Assembly: GCA_036346205.1 (NCBI GenBank)
Contig: JARFJB010001978.1
Coordinates: 574,001-638,000 of the forward strand
Length of the DNA: 64,000 nt
DNA from: Vesta saturnalis
Lineage: Eukaryota; Arthropoda; Insecta; Coleoptera; Lampyridae
Direction of reading: 5' to 3'
The position numbers and the translations under genes were made by a program. Shown here piece by piece: positions 32,133 to 42,740 of the stretch. Position 1 is the first letter of the stretch. Every line of letters starts with the position of its first letter. Below the pieces are notes generated by a model. The model searched no databases, was not told the DNA's origin, and saw nothing but the letters and a program-made list of their open reading frames with translations.

Positions 32133-33157
32133 AGCCTGTCCGGTAGAACTGAACGGGTATCGGATTAACAAGGAGGATTGTCAATATATGGTTCTATTGT
32201 GCTTGAAACCGCCTTAATGCTTTGCTGTCTCGTACTTATTGTACGTGACAAAGAAAGATGGATATATTATGAATAATGCCTCTATTTCTGCCGAACAAAA
32301 GCGTTTGCAACTTTCACACATAATGACAAGGCAATAAGAATCAGATGCAGGTAGAATAGAAATTCAATAGGTATAATAAAATGCCAGTGGTTCTCAACAC
32401 TGCTTTAACATTACATTTAAAATTTATGGAAGAATGCTGTTCTTTGTTGAACAGAAAATGTAGATAATAGTGGACCACCATTTTCTTTTTCTTCTTTAAA
32501 ATAATCGACTGTATTTAAAACTAATTCGCGAATTTCTTTACTCAACTTTTTCGGCATTATATTAATGGTTAGTTTATATAAACGCTTACTCAAAGAATAA
32601 TGATAATATAGATATTGCAGTTGTTTTATTTATACCTATATGTACCTACTAAATGGTATAATAATCTATTATTAATTACTTATTGTTACAGTATTGCATA
32701 TTTATTTGGATTCTTTTGTAATTGGAGTACACTAAAACGTCATTACCATACTTAGGTATACAATGAACTTTCTAAATGTAAATTGAAATACCTATACTTA
32801 ATCGAATATTCATTATTATGAATGGCTTTTATAAATGTTTATTATAAAACTTGCATTCTTCCATAAATTTTAAATGTAATGTTAAAGCAGTGTTGAGAAC
32901 CACTGGCATTTTATTATACCTATTGAATTTCTATTCTACCTGCATCTGATTCTTATTGCCTTGTCATTATGTGTGAAAGTTGCAAACGCTTTTGTTCGGC
33001 AGAAATAGAGGCATTATTCATAATATATCCATCTTTCTTTGTCACGTACAATAAGTACGAGACAGCAAAGCATTAAGGCGGTTTCAAGCACAATAGAACC
33101 ATATATTGACAATCCTCCTTGTTAATCCGATACCCGTTCAGTTCTACCGGACAGGCT
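32133..33157. mobile_element. element or inverted duplication with 305-bp arms
   Basis: Arms at 32133-32437 and 32853-33157 are inverted copies of equal length, and I saw no mismatch or indel in the stretches I compared. They start AGCCTGTCCGGTAGAACTG. The 415-bp spacer holds the start of a DDE transposase on the minus strand. Inside each arm, facing the centre, is CAGTGGTTCTCAAC, which resembles the ends of hAT elements, so the arms may combine two things. No convincing target duplication flanks the arms. It could be a long-TIR MITE or a segmental inverted duplication. Confidence 0.7.
32425..32557 (-). pseudogene. N-terminal fragment of a DDE-type transposase
   Basis: From the minus-strand ATG at 32557 the frame reads MPKKLSKEIRELVLNTVDYF and goes on through KEEKENGG and FSVQQRT into the inverted arm. 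The pattern of a basic start followed by a long helix and KEEKE is typical of the first exon of intron-containing DDE_3-type transposases, like those at 20886 and 35284. Nothing downstream remains. Confidence 0.45.
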
Positions 33158-34420
33158 TTATCACTGTTTCCTCTTTAAAAAAGGGCGCATTAAAAATATT
33201 GTTAGTCAAAATTATATTCCTAAACATTGATTTTCATGTGTCGTACCTACAATCGTTGATTTTTAGTCAATGCTACAATGTATATAACACTACTACATAA
33301 AGCTAACATTCTGGTAGTAAATATTTATTTTAAAGTACTGTTTAGAAAACTTTACAATTCATAACATGTCCAGATTAATATCTGTTATAGTATTTAAAGC
33401 AAATATTTACATATACATGAACCAGTACACGAAACACGCTAGTGGGAAAGGTTTTTTTCATTGAGTAAGTGAATTTAAAAACTAAATAGATTAAACATCT
33501 CTATATTAGGATAAACGACTTTTTTATATTCACAGTAATAAATTTTGTACCATTTCACAAATATAAAAGTCTAGATACCCAAAATTATGTGGTTGCCATT
33601 TTAGTAATAGTACAGCTCAATAATTTCGGAAACGACATTAAGCCCACACGAAGAGTACCCCAACGAATATATCAATGAGGTTGGACGCCTAATCTCATTA
33701 TTTATCCTACTCATGCTATAATGACAATTTTGTTTAATATAACATAACAAATCACGGAAGTCTGTGATTATTATCAAATTGAGTAACTATACGCAATTAC
33801 AAAGCTTGAAAGAAAAGCTTATACCTACAATATGTTAATATTACTGCAGAGTAATAATAACAACGTTTGCGAACCGTTTAAGTATATGTTGAGAAAAGAT
33901 AAGTTTTATACCCTTATTTCACAACTTACTGGCTCTATTTATTGCTAAAATGCCAAGAAGGCTTCAACGGGGAGTTCGAGGAGGAATTAAAGTAACATAG
34001 TTTTCAGCTCATTGTGTGACGTGTAACTAAAACAGTATCATCAGTGTTACAAAAATTATGTTTAAAGCATTAAATTTATTCCAAATTGAAACAACAAATT
34101 TCAAAGAGTGGCACAAGTCAAGGTCATTTACTAACACCGATATTGCTTAGCAACTACAGCAAGACAATCCCACACTCGTTTAAGTACTGGTTTTGTAATT
34201 TTGTTTTATGATTGATCATTTTAATTTATTTCCCTTAATTCCCTCAAGGTTTATACTATACCTGAACGTGTATTTACAGCATTCAAAATAGGTGTGCGCT
34301 AGGAAATGCTAACCTTTTTAATAGAATACTCTGGTAAGTGGTTTGTGACTATACGATGAATGAAATATTACCTGAAAAACCAATTTTTTTTAATAAATAA
34401 GTAGAATAAAATTACATTTA
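33158..34420. other. AT-rich sequence without a recognisable gene
   Basis: No supported feature. Confidence 0.5.
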
Positions 34421-34745
34421 AACTGAAATTTTGGGCTACACGTTTCGACTTAGTCCATCATCAGGCTAGACGGATCTCAAATTGAAAGTAGTAGTAAAAC
34501 TACTTTAAAAAGATCTATAAAGTACAGTACTTACTAAGCTAAAGCTAAAGAACCAGATCATAAACCTATTAGGTGAACTTAAATTTAAATGCGAAGCTAA
34601 AAACTCTCTAAAGCGTCAAAGCTAAAATTCAGATTACGTAATGTTGGTACTTAACAGGAAAAAGATTTTTTATTTTTAAATTAGTATTATACTTTTAAAT
34701 ACCCAAAAATGAATCAATTTGATCAAATATTTAATAATGGCTAAA
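34421..34745 (+). repeat. LINE-linked repeat, copy in plus orientation
   Basis: This stretch is an inverted copy of about 39970-40225. Shared words, read here on the minus strand, are ATTTGATCAAATTGATT, TTTAAGTTCA, TAAGTACTGTA, ATGGATCTTT or ATAGATCTTT, TTCAATTTGAGAT, and GATGA..GAC..A..GTCGAAA. In both copies the AAATATTTGATCAAATTGA word, which is part of the LINE coding sequence in the 40-kb copy, is joined to the same non-coding segment. Confidence 0.6.
34442..34464 (-). ncRNA. hammerhead-like core motif
   Basis: The minus strand reads CTGATGATGGACTAAGTCGA followed by AAC. CTGATGA and GAAAC are the conserved strands of a hammerhead core, with GAC/GTC as a short stem II. The matching place in the inverted copy (40156-40180, plus strand) reads GGTGATGACCTGATAGGTCG then AAAT, so the motif is kept only in part. 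Catalytic ability is unproven. Confidence 0.3.
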
Positions 34746-35283
34746 CGACAAATTTTGAAACCAAAGGATTAAGTTGATAAATAAAAAAAATATTAAAAAC
34801 TTACGGATTCTAAATTGCACAAAATTAACAATAATCAATAAATTTTACAATCCTCATTTCCATAATTAGAAGTGGTTAAGTCAGAAGATAATAAAGGTAT
34901 ATGCTAAAGTCAACGTCAGCCACCATTATGAAAAAAATTGAAATATGAACGTCGGTACAGTCGAGAACTGTAGTGTCCGTGTAAAACGTATACAGAGTGA
35001 ATATAAATAAATTTTAATGTAAAAATATTAGGTTTTTATTGACGTTAAGAATTTCATTAAGGGAATTATAGTCTGTCCAAACCTCCAAATTCAGTACGGA
35101 TTCTTACGGAGTAACTCTCTCTTTTACTATCTTTAGTCATTTTTAAATAACGGTGTCCTTGTTCTTCATAGCTCCATTCATTGAAAATCGTTCTTTTCAG
35201 AACGCCTATATCTCATTCACGCGTCTTATAAGGTAATGATGATAATTGTATGATTAAAGTTATTTTGTAGGATTTTGTATCAT

Positions 35284-36530
35284 ATGGAGATGGAAGCTGA
35301 ATGTGCTTCTGTAAACATAAAATGACGTAGTGGAAAACACTTCAGCTGTAAAGAGAAATGCCTCATTATGAATGTACTTAATTATTTCTTGGCCACAATG
35401 AACGTTAGTGCATCTCTTACAGAAACCAGCAAAGCGGTTTATGTTGCACAGAGCGTAGTATCTATGCTATCAAAAAGGAAGACCAAACCGGAGTAGTAGC
35501 TAGTCCGCAAAAACGCATGAAACGAAAAGGTGCACAACTCAATGATTGTCCACCACATCCGACGTAAAGTGCACAATTTTTTCATTGAAAACATTCTACC
35601 AACGATGAACGGTATCCTTTTTTCCATTAATGGTGATGATGATCTACCAAATTTTAAAATCAGTACATTATTCAACCTATTCAACCTCTTGAAAGATATG
35701 GGTTTGAGTTTCAAAAGATGCGACGGTAGAGTATCCTTGTTGAACGTGATGACATTATAAGATGGAGGCATAAATACTTAAGATGCATCAGAAAGTTCGG
35801 AGAAGAAGGTACTTAGTTTTTTTATTTGATCTCTAATTACATGTTTATAAAATAATGTCGTATTTCGCATAATTAACAATGTTCACTTTTTAGGTAGATA
35901 TATTATACACACCAATGAATCGTGAGTTAACGTGAGGCAAACAATTAGTAAGGCATGGTGTTACACCACTATTGAAAGTGGTAGGCAGGCATTCGTTCAA
36001 GGGTTCAGTACAGGATTAAAATAACCAAGTGGTTTTAGGGCCGGATTTGCCTTAGTTCATGCTGATGGCGATATTGGTTCTATTCCTGGTGCGGAACTTA
36101 CTTTCCTCTGTAAAAAGAACACAGTCGATGTGCACAATGAAATGGATGCAGACACTTACAACTTAATCAACTCATTCCAAATATACCACCAAATTCAATT
36201 ATCGTTTGTTTGCGTCGTTATCATTGCGAACTAAACCCAATAGAAATGGAGTGGGCACAAGTCAAACATTATACTAAAATGATACTTTTAAAACAAAAAA
36301 CCTGGACGAATAAATAAAATTTGGTTAAGAAAAAGTGACGATTGAAAATTGGCAACATTATATAAGTCATGTAAAGATCGTTGAAGGTAAGATGTGGGTA
36401 GCTGATAACCTTCAAGATGATATTGCAGAGTTTATAGTCAACGTTACCCGATTCGAGCGATTAAACTGTACTGAAAAACAAAAAAAAAAAACTAGAATAC
36501 GAGGTGTTGTTATTAAATCAAAATAAACTG
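35284..36530 (+). pseudogene. DDE transposase with intron, copy 2, catalytic core deleted
   Basis: Exon 1 starts MEMEAECASV at 35284, shows CKEKCLIMNVLNYFLATMNV and, after stops, IHHIRRKVHNFFIEN-like and GDDDLPNFKISTLFNLF. A GT..AG intron is likely at 35809-35893. Exon 2 gives TIESGRQAFVQGFSTGLK, then ALVHADGDIGSIPGAELTFL and VDVHNEMDADTYN at 35960-36160. Next comes PNSIIVCLRRYHCELNPIEM and EWAQVKHYTK at 36190-36275. The jump from NSIIV to YHCELNPIE removes the MDNASYH-type second catalytic motif that this family normally has between them. It ends VTIENWQHYISHVKIVEGKM near 36335-36395 and a D/E-rich tail. Several stops and shifts make it inactive. Confidence 0.8.
35809..35893 (+). other. predicted intron in the DDE transposase
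   Basis: The sequence between GAAGAAG/GTACTT and TTTTTAG/GTAGAT has GT..AG borders and a T-rich acceptor. The first copy has the same arrangement at 21387-21480, after the same GAGAAGAAG word. Conservation of the break in two copies supports a real intron. Confidence 0.65.
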
Positions 36531-37369
36531 TTTTAGAGCGTCAGTATCGTTATTAAATAGGCACACTTCCTCCTATATTATATTACAATGAAATAAATGA
36601 TGCAGCTATAACAAACTTTAATCTAATTGTTATTTTGTTTGTATACTGCAAACTCCTTCTGTAGGCAAAAGATAAAGTAATCATTTGCTCATGCTGTTGC
36701 TTATAGAGCTTCTTTCACAATCCCATGTACAGGGTATCTAACCCATCATACTTCCATGTAATATACCCCTACATTAAATACGCCTACTTCGCTTTTCTAA
36801 AAAATACAGTTCAAAGATTCGGTTTGTATAGATTAAGGGTACTCTTTTTCGGTATATTCATAAGTGCGTTGCAGATTTCTCTAAATTTGTATGCATTGCA
36901 AATATTTCTATTAATTTTGAGGTTAGAAATTATCTCTCGTACCGTAGATATAGTATTATTATAACCGTAATGCGGTATTATATGTGCAGTAATCTATTGC
37001 ATATTAAGTTTGGCAACCCTGTACTGTTTTTCCATACGCCCCATACTGAATTTGGAGGTTTGAACGCACTATAGAAAGATCTTTATTGTGGTTGCAAGGA
37101 TTTCTTTAATCTTAAGCAGATTTAATTTTATGCCTTGGTTACGTCGTACTTGCAAAATTTCATAATTCTTGTTATGGTTGAACTAATGACCTGTGGTAAG
37201 AATATTTTGACCACCACAGGAGATTTGAAGTTAAAATTGTTTTATTTGATGTAATGAATATTCAGAGATGCGAGTTTTAAATTTCCTACCTGTTCGTCCA
37301 ATGTAAGAATTTCAGCATTTTCCGTTTATCTTCTTTTTATTTTTATTTTAGGTCTAGGACCTGTTTTTT

Positions 37370-37816
37370 CCGGTTTTCAATATTTTAGTCTCGATCTTGT
37401 GACGTTAAACTCCAACTGTCCGACCATATCATTGGCGTTCTGCCCGTCAGCCTTGATTCATGTGGATTTTTGTGCATTCCTACCTTCGCGATTCTGTCAT
37501 CGTCCGTTCTCTGTACATGTTCTCTCCATTCATATCTTCAGTTTTGCACTTATCTCTGATTGTTTCATCTCTTATTCTACCCCTCAGTGATTTTGCCGCT
37601 ATTTGTCTTAAGACTTTCATTTCTTTTGTTCTTAATGGTCTTTTGGTTTTAGTTGTATCCGCCCTTGTTTCCATTGCGTACGTCATGATGGGTCTTATAC
37701 AGGTCTTGTATATTCTAACCTTGTTGTCTGTGTCCATATTTTTGTTTCTCCATATTATGTCTTTCATACAGCCCGAAACAGGTGGGGCTTTGCTGGTTTG
37801 TTTAAATACTTCCTTG
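37370..37816 (-). pseudogene. LINE reverse transcriptase, C-terminal part
   Basis: The minus strand carries MKDIIWRNKNMDTDNKVRIY then KTCIRPIMTYAMETRADTTK and LRTKEMKVLRQIAAKSLRGR. This is the thumb/C-terminal region shared by many non-LTR reverse transcriptases (pattern KxxxYKxxIRPIxxYxxE, then ExxxLRxI). Weaker pieces run to about 37400. Its upstream part is beyond the mariner insertion, at 39270-39990. Clade assignment (RTE, Jockey or CR1) cannot be settled by eye. Confidence 0.8.
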
Positions 37817-37820
37817 TATA

Positions 37821-39267
37821 CAGGGTCTCCCGTAAATAATTGGCCATAATTCTGAGGAAGCTTCCTTGGATTAAAATAACTTCATTTAGGTGAACTTACC
37901 TTAGTCCAATTCTGCTTCCGTAAAGAGTTACGACCTTTCAAAGATGCATTTTTTATTTCAGTTTTTTTTTTCGATAGCTGACCCATTTTTCGAGATATCT
38001 TGTTTAAACTTCGTTCAAGGGAGTTTTTCGGATAGACAAACATGAATATCTATTTACCTTCAACAAAAGATAGAGGGCGCCACTAACACCTTACTCACGT
38101 TTCTGATTTCCGCTGTATCTTTTTGTGGATAAAGAGTTTGAAAGACTTAACATTTCTGAAAGGTAATTTTATTTTCTTTAAAAAATGTGCTCTTGTTGTA
38201 TATCGCTAAATGGTTTATTGCCAGATGATTTTTTGGCAAGAGCAAATTTTTCTAACTGGATTATAAGCCATCATCGACGTCATCAATATTTTGTTTACGA
38301 ATGAGGCAACCTTTGCCATAAGAGGGTATTTAATAGCAGAAATTGCCATATCTGGCTTGACGAAAACCCAAGTTCCACAAGGGAGCGCCATTTTCAACAC
38401 GAATTTCTTTCTCTAGTGGGTTCTTTTGAACACCCAGCTAAACTAAATGGCCGCGAGTATCTTAACTTCCTTCAGCATAACTTGTTTAACCTGCTGGAGG
38501 AAACTCTTTTAAACGTTCGTCGTGAAATATGGTTTCCTCAAGACGGCACCCCTGCCCATTATCCTCTCGCGGTGCAAAATGACTTAAATGATGTATTCCA
38601 GCATCGTTGGATTGGAAGATGAGGTCAACATCGTTGGCCTTCGCGAAATCCTGATTTAAATCTTATGGACTTTTTCTTCTTTAAAGTTTATTATATTCTG
38701 CTGCTGTGATTAATACAGAAGTTGAACTATATAAAAAAATCGTTGCAATTAGAAATCTGCATCCATCACTTTTTGCAGTAAGCAGAAATTTTTTTGAAAA
38801 GATGCCAAAGATGTATTGGGGTAAGGGGCAGACATTCATCATAATTAAATATCTGTTCAACGTTTTATAGTTGTTTGTAAATATGCAAGTGAAATATGTA
38901 CATTCTGCAGAGTTCACTTTAAGTGCATTTCCCTCTGAAACGGAACCATTTAGCGATATACAATAAGACTAGCTTTTTTAAAGAAAATAAAATGACCTTT
39001 CATAAATGTTAACAAATCTTTCAAAATCTTTATCGACAAAAAAAAAATACAGAGGAAACCAGAAACATGAGTAAGGTGCCCTCTATCTGCTACGTTGAAA
39101 GCAAATAGATATGCATGTTCGTTTAAACACGATATCTTGAAAAAAAGTGAAATACAAAATGCATCTTTGAAAGGTCATAACTCTTTAAGTAAGTTGGCCT
39201 AAATGGGGTTATTTTAACCCAATGAAACTATCCCTGAACTATAGCCTATTCTTTACGGGACATCCTG
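37821..39267 (+). mobile_element. mariner-like element inserted in the LINE
   Basis: The ends start CAGG(G/A)T(C/G)TCCCGTAAA and mirror for about 200 bp (37821 to about 38020 and about 39070-39267), with flanking TA or TATA. The two halves of the LINE reverse transcriptase lie on either side, so the order of events is clear: LINE first, mariner second. The element is 1447 bp and its gene is broken. Confidence 0.87.
38225..38940 (+). pseudogene. mariner-like transposase, broken, N-terminus missing
   Basis: Pieces in order are NILFTNEATFAIRGY near 38285-38335 (first catalytic aspartate replaced by asparagine), then LNGREYLNFLQHNLFNLLEE, IWFPQDGTPAHYPLAVQNDL at 38526-38590, FQHRWIGR at 38596-38622, a stop, and WPSRNPDLNLMDFFFF at 38635-38682. 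This is the mariner order. I count about 41 residues between the QDGT aspartate and the MDFFF aspartate. There is no DNA-binding region upstream and the C-terminal end is scrambled, so it is a deletion derivative. Confidence 0.8.
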
Positions 39268-39269
39268 TA

Positions 39270-39990
39270 TATCACCATGGCTTGATAATTCTACGCCTAG
39301 GTAATTGAATTGCATTACTTGTTCTATTGGTTTATCATTGACAGTCAGTTTCCATCTTAACGGTTCCTTTCATAGGGTGATACATTTCGTTTTTCCTACA
39401 TTGATTTCCATATTGTATTGTGCTGCTGTCAAATGGAATTTGTGTAAAATACGCTGTAGGTCAGGCAGTAACACTGCATCGTCGGGGTAACATATTATCT
39501 AAATTTCTGCAGTGCCCATTCTGTATTCCCCACTTAGTGTTTTAACGTCCTTAATTATTTTGTCCATTATCAAATTGAACAGTAAGGAGTTTAAATTATC
39601 TTCTTGACGCACTCTCGTTTCTTGGGCAAGTTCGTTGTTTACTCTTATTTTTGTTACGTTGTCTGTGTTCAGCTCCTTTATGATGTGTATTATCTTATGT
39701 GGAACTTGCTCTTCACTTTTACAATGTTTGATAATTTGACTCTATCGAATGCTCGAGTCAGGTCGATGAAGCATAAGAAAGCTCGTTTATTGTATTCTAT
39801 TGCCTTTTGTCTGATCTGTCGCGTGATGAATATCGCGTCTGTGGTTTAACGATTCTGCCTGAAGCCGTGCTGCTCTTCATTGATCGGGATTATTTCATTT
39901 AACTCATTTTTAATGATGCTTGTATACAATTTTAACATAGATCCTAAAAGCGTTATTCCTCTATAATTTTCCGTTTGGCCATTATTAGAT
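39270..39990 (-). pseudogene. LINE reverse transcriptase, palm and fingers part
   Basis: Reading down from 39990 the minus strand gives FDQISNNGQTENYRGITLLG, NELNEIIPI, KRAFLCFIDLTRAF, HKIIHIIKELNTDNVTKIRV and NNELAQE, then DNLNSLLFNLIMDKIIKDV, IICYPDDAVLLPDLQRILHK and QYNMEINVGKTKCITL, in shifting frames. These are successive reverse-transcriptase blocks. The catalytic box, normally YADD, is YPDD here (39474-39491). The frame continues beyond the mariner insertion at 37370-37816. Frameshifts are many. Confidence 0.85.
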
Positions 39991-40230
39991 ATTTGATCAA
40001 ATTGATTTTTTTTGTATTTAACTTTTGCATTTCAATTTAAGTTCAGCTAATATGTTCATGTTCGTTTTTTTAGCTTAATTTAAAGTAAGTACTGTATTTT
40101 ATGGATCTTTGTAAAGTAGATTTACCACCACCTTCAATTTGAGATTCACCTAGCTTGGTGATGACCTGATAGGTCGAAATATGCAGCACACATTTCAGTT
40201 TATTTCTAATTTTATCCTTCTAATTTATTT
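39991..40230 (-). repeat. LINE-linked repeat, inverted partner of 34421-34745
   Basis: This lies upstream of the LINE reverse-transcriptase blocks on the minus strand and matches 34421-34745 in inverse orientation. The plus strand holds GGTGATGACCTGATAGGTCG then AAAT (40156-40180), the partly kept hammerhead-like core. Confidence 0.55.
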
Positions 40231-40380
40231 ATTAAAAACTTTGGATGGGGAAGGCTTCGAAGTATTATTTCATTCATCGAATTTTCTAATAACCCCACGG
40301 CGTAAATAATCAGAATTATAGATATGAAAATGTAAACTTTCACCATTATCACTCATAATAAAATACTCACCTTTGTTGGG

Positions 40381-40613
40381 TTTTTATAATGGTGTATTTT
40401 AAATTATACAATCTAAACGTTTCGATAACACTTACAGTTATCTTCGTCAGTAGTAATATTTGTTAAAAATTGTTAAAGATGTTGTAAACAATTTTGTCAA
40501 AGTTGTTTACAACAGCTTTAACAATTTTTAACAAATATTACTACTGACGAAGATAACTGTAAGTGTTATCGAAACGTTCAGATTGTATAATTTAAAATAC
40601 ACCATTAAAAAAA
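40381..40613. repeat. near-perfect hairpin with ~111-bp arms
   Basis: The arms meet around 40497 with an 11-bp loop (TTTTGTCAAAG). I count only two or three mismatches. Each arm contains the dispersed CTGACGA..GATAAC..GTTATCGAAAC unit (40419-40450 on the minus strand and 40544-40575 on the plus strand) and the outer word ATTTTAAATTATACAATCT. It looks like two copies of one repeat tail joined head to head. Confidence 0.85.
40544..40575 (+). ncRNA. hammerhead-like core motif, best copy
   Basis: CTGACGA, one A, then GATAAC-loop-GTTATC and GAAAC follow one another, so both conserved strands of a hammerhead core are present around a perfect 6-bp stem II. The extra A before the stem and the lack of clear stems I and III are against a classical ribozyme. 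Penelope-like retroelements are known to carry hammerhead motifs, and a Penelope-type nuclease fragment lies at 15.6 kb, but linkage between them in this window is not shown. Confidence 0.35.
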
Positions 40614-40848
40614 CCCAAAAAAGATCAGAATTATAGATATTTGCGTGATACCATTGCTCTTATTTTTTGAGAAACTTGACATGTGGGCAGTGATATTAGG
40701 AAATAAGGATGAAACTGATCAAAATACATATTGGGATTGTGAGGGGGGTATCTACCTATCCAGTGGCAGTGCAGGTTGCCGGTTAACTTTTTCTTTGGGG
40801 ACATTTGAGATTGGTGATTTAGAAGATTCCTCCATAATATATTGCGGT

Positions 40849-41735
40849 CCCGGAAAGTTTACCGAAAACAGTTGACCGAAAGCAGTTTACCGAAAACAGT
40901 TTACCGAAAGACAATTAACCGAAAGGTCAATTTACCGAAAGGACAATTGGCCGAAAAACAGTTTACCGAAAGAGAAGTTAACCGAAAATTATGGTTCACG
41001 GTCATTTCCCGCCGAAAAATTTCCGACGCTGCTTTAAATAAAATGACATAATATGCAAAGGAGCTTTTATAATACTTTTCATTGCGTTGAAATAATACGT
41101 GCGTATAAAAACCCTTATTATTATTAATTTAAATTGAAGCGATTCTTTAAAACATCAGCTTATCAGGTCGTACAGTTTTCACTCTAATATTTAGATCACA
41201 GTTTACTTTTTTGTGGTTGAATGCTCCTTACAAATTTTATATTACATACCTCTAATATCTTAATGATTTCGGATATTCTGCAGATAGAGTTAATATATTA
41301 AAAATATCAATGTTTATTCTTGCAAGAAACATTAATTATTGTGTGAAGTTATAAATGAAGGTAGCTTACTAATAGTATGCTGATACAATCGCTACATTAA
41401 TGACATCAACTTAACAATAGTTTAATAACAATATTTATTGTTGTATAAACACAATAAAAATGGATTGTAAGGGAATTAATTTCCGACTTTAAACACGCCA
41501 GCAATTTGAGCTGTAGTTGGACCTTGGTAAAGTGTGAAGGAAAGTTCGTTTATATAATAGTATGTCATTAATACAAACCTGCACGTACTATAGCATTATG
41601 ATACCTTTTCGGTTAAAATTCTTGAATGATTTGTAAAAAGTTTGTATTGTAATTCGACCAATTGTTGTTTCGGTAAATTCACCTTTCGGTTAATTGTCTT
41701 TCGGTAAACTGTTTTCGGTAAACTTTCCTAGATCC
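40849..41735. mobile_element. foldback element built of TTTACCGAAA units
   Basis: The 887-bp element is flanked by AATATATTGC(G/A)GT on both sides (40836-40848 and 41736-41748), a 13-bp direct repeat with one mismatch. The left end has nine iterations of a 14-16-bp unit with core TTTACCGAAA (about 40853-40990). The right end has the inverted array with about four to five iterations (about 41655-41728). Aligned, the two ends differ by two extra units at the left. The middle is AT-rich with no coding frame. The superfamily is unknown to me; a CRISPR array is excluded because units abut each other and spacers are absent. Confidence 0.8.
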
Positions 41736-41748
41736 AATATATTGCAGT

Positions 41749-42740
41749 ATTACATGAAAGAATTAACGGAAAGTGTAGAATCAATTACGAGTACATTTGA
41801 AACGTTTCAAAAAGTACATGAATCATTTTAAAACAGAGATTGTTAGTTTAGGACTAAATGGTGTTCGTTTTGTACAATATTTATAAAAAATTAATTCAAA
41901 AATAATTGTTTTCCTGCAATCACCAAACTGTTAAAAATCCCGTTAGATATCCTTATACGTATATGTATATCGAATATGTATTTCAGATGTTTTTGATCGT
42001 ATTTTTCGTCTTAGGGGGGGGGGGGGTTGTCTACTTGCTCTTCGAAATGACACAAACAAGTAAAAGGGTGAGAGGGTGACGTACGATGACACCCTGTCAC
42101 AGATTCGTCGATACCCAAAGTGTTTAGTGCAGTTATGTGTTAGGGAAGCCTATACCTATTTTACTAGATAGCCGTTGAAGAAGTGAAAGTTAGTATTATA
42201 ATTAATCTACAAATGGAGCCAATCTAAAAAAATCAATGATGATTATAGATTACAGTAAGGGTCGGAATGTCCTTGGTGAGTACACCTAAAGATGAAATTA
42301 TGCAGAACAGTAAACAGTAAACTAATTGTTGCATAATATAAATGTGGTGATGTATAAACATTTTCATTAAAAGTACATTGTTGGAAGCAACGTGTTACTA
42401 ATCGAATTTTTCTCTGAACTTCACCATCGATCAGTTTTTCACAAACATCCCCTTTTAATCAATATTTTTAAGATATAGGTTTTTACACTACTCTAGAGAT
42501 TTTAACTCTTCTTTTATTACCGATTTTCACTCGCTTTATTACATCCTTCTACAAACATTGATCAGTAAGATGATCTTGAAATTTCGACTATACTTCCACA
42601 AACCTGCAACTGAATCTCTTATTTAAGTACTTCATATTTTTGTTGTTCTTACGAACACCAACTCTCTCTTGTTATTTTGAATAACATCTGCCTCCTCATG
42701 TAATTCTTCAATTATGTATAAAAAAGGTGACAAATTTATT
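41749..42740. other. sequence without a recognisable gene
   Basis: A run of 12 G at about 42015-42026 is the only notable feature. No coding frame was supported. Confidence 0.5.

Larger units (their letters stand above)
35071..37069 (+). mobile_element. intron-containing DDE transposon, copy 2, complete ends
   Basis: The 1999-bp element has inverted ends CCAAACCTCCAAATTCAGTA (35077-35096) and the mirror TACTGAATTTGGAGGTTTG (about 37045-37063), each next to TA (35069-35070 and 37070-37071). It encodes a DDE transposase with one predicted intron and an internal deletion. TA targeting and the NPIE motif place it in the IS630/Tc1/mariner-like group. Confidence 0.85.

Noticed and set aside
36725..36964. 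79-codon plus-strand frame as a separate gene
   Set aside because: It lies in the non-coding tail of the DDE transposon and has no recognisable pattern.
37399..37849. Plus-strand frames of 63 and 129 codons
   Set aside because: They are antisense shadows of the LINE reverse transcriptase.
40849..41735. Possible CRISPR-like array of TTTACCGAAA repeats
   Set aside because: Units directly adjoin, no spacers of constant length exist, arrays are inverted at two ends, and the sequence is eukaryotic.
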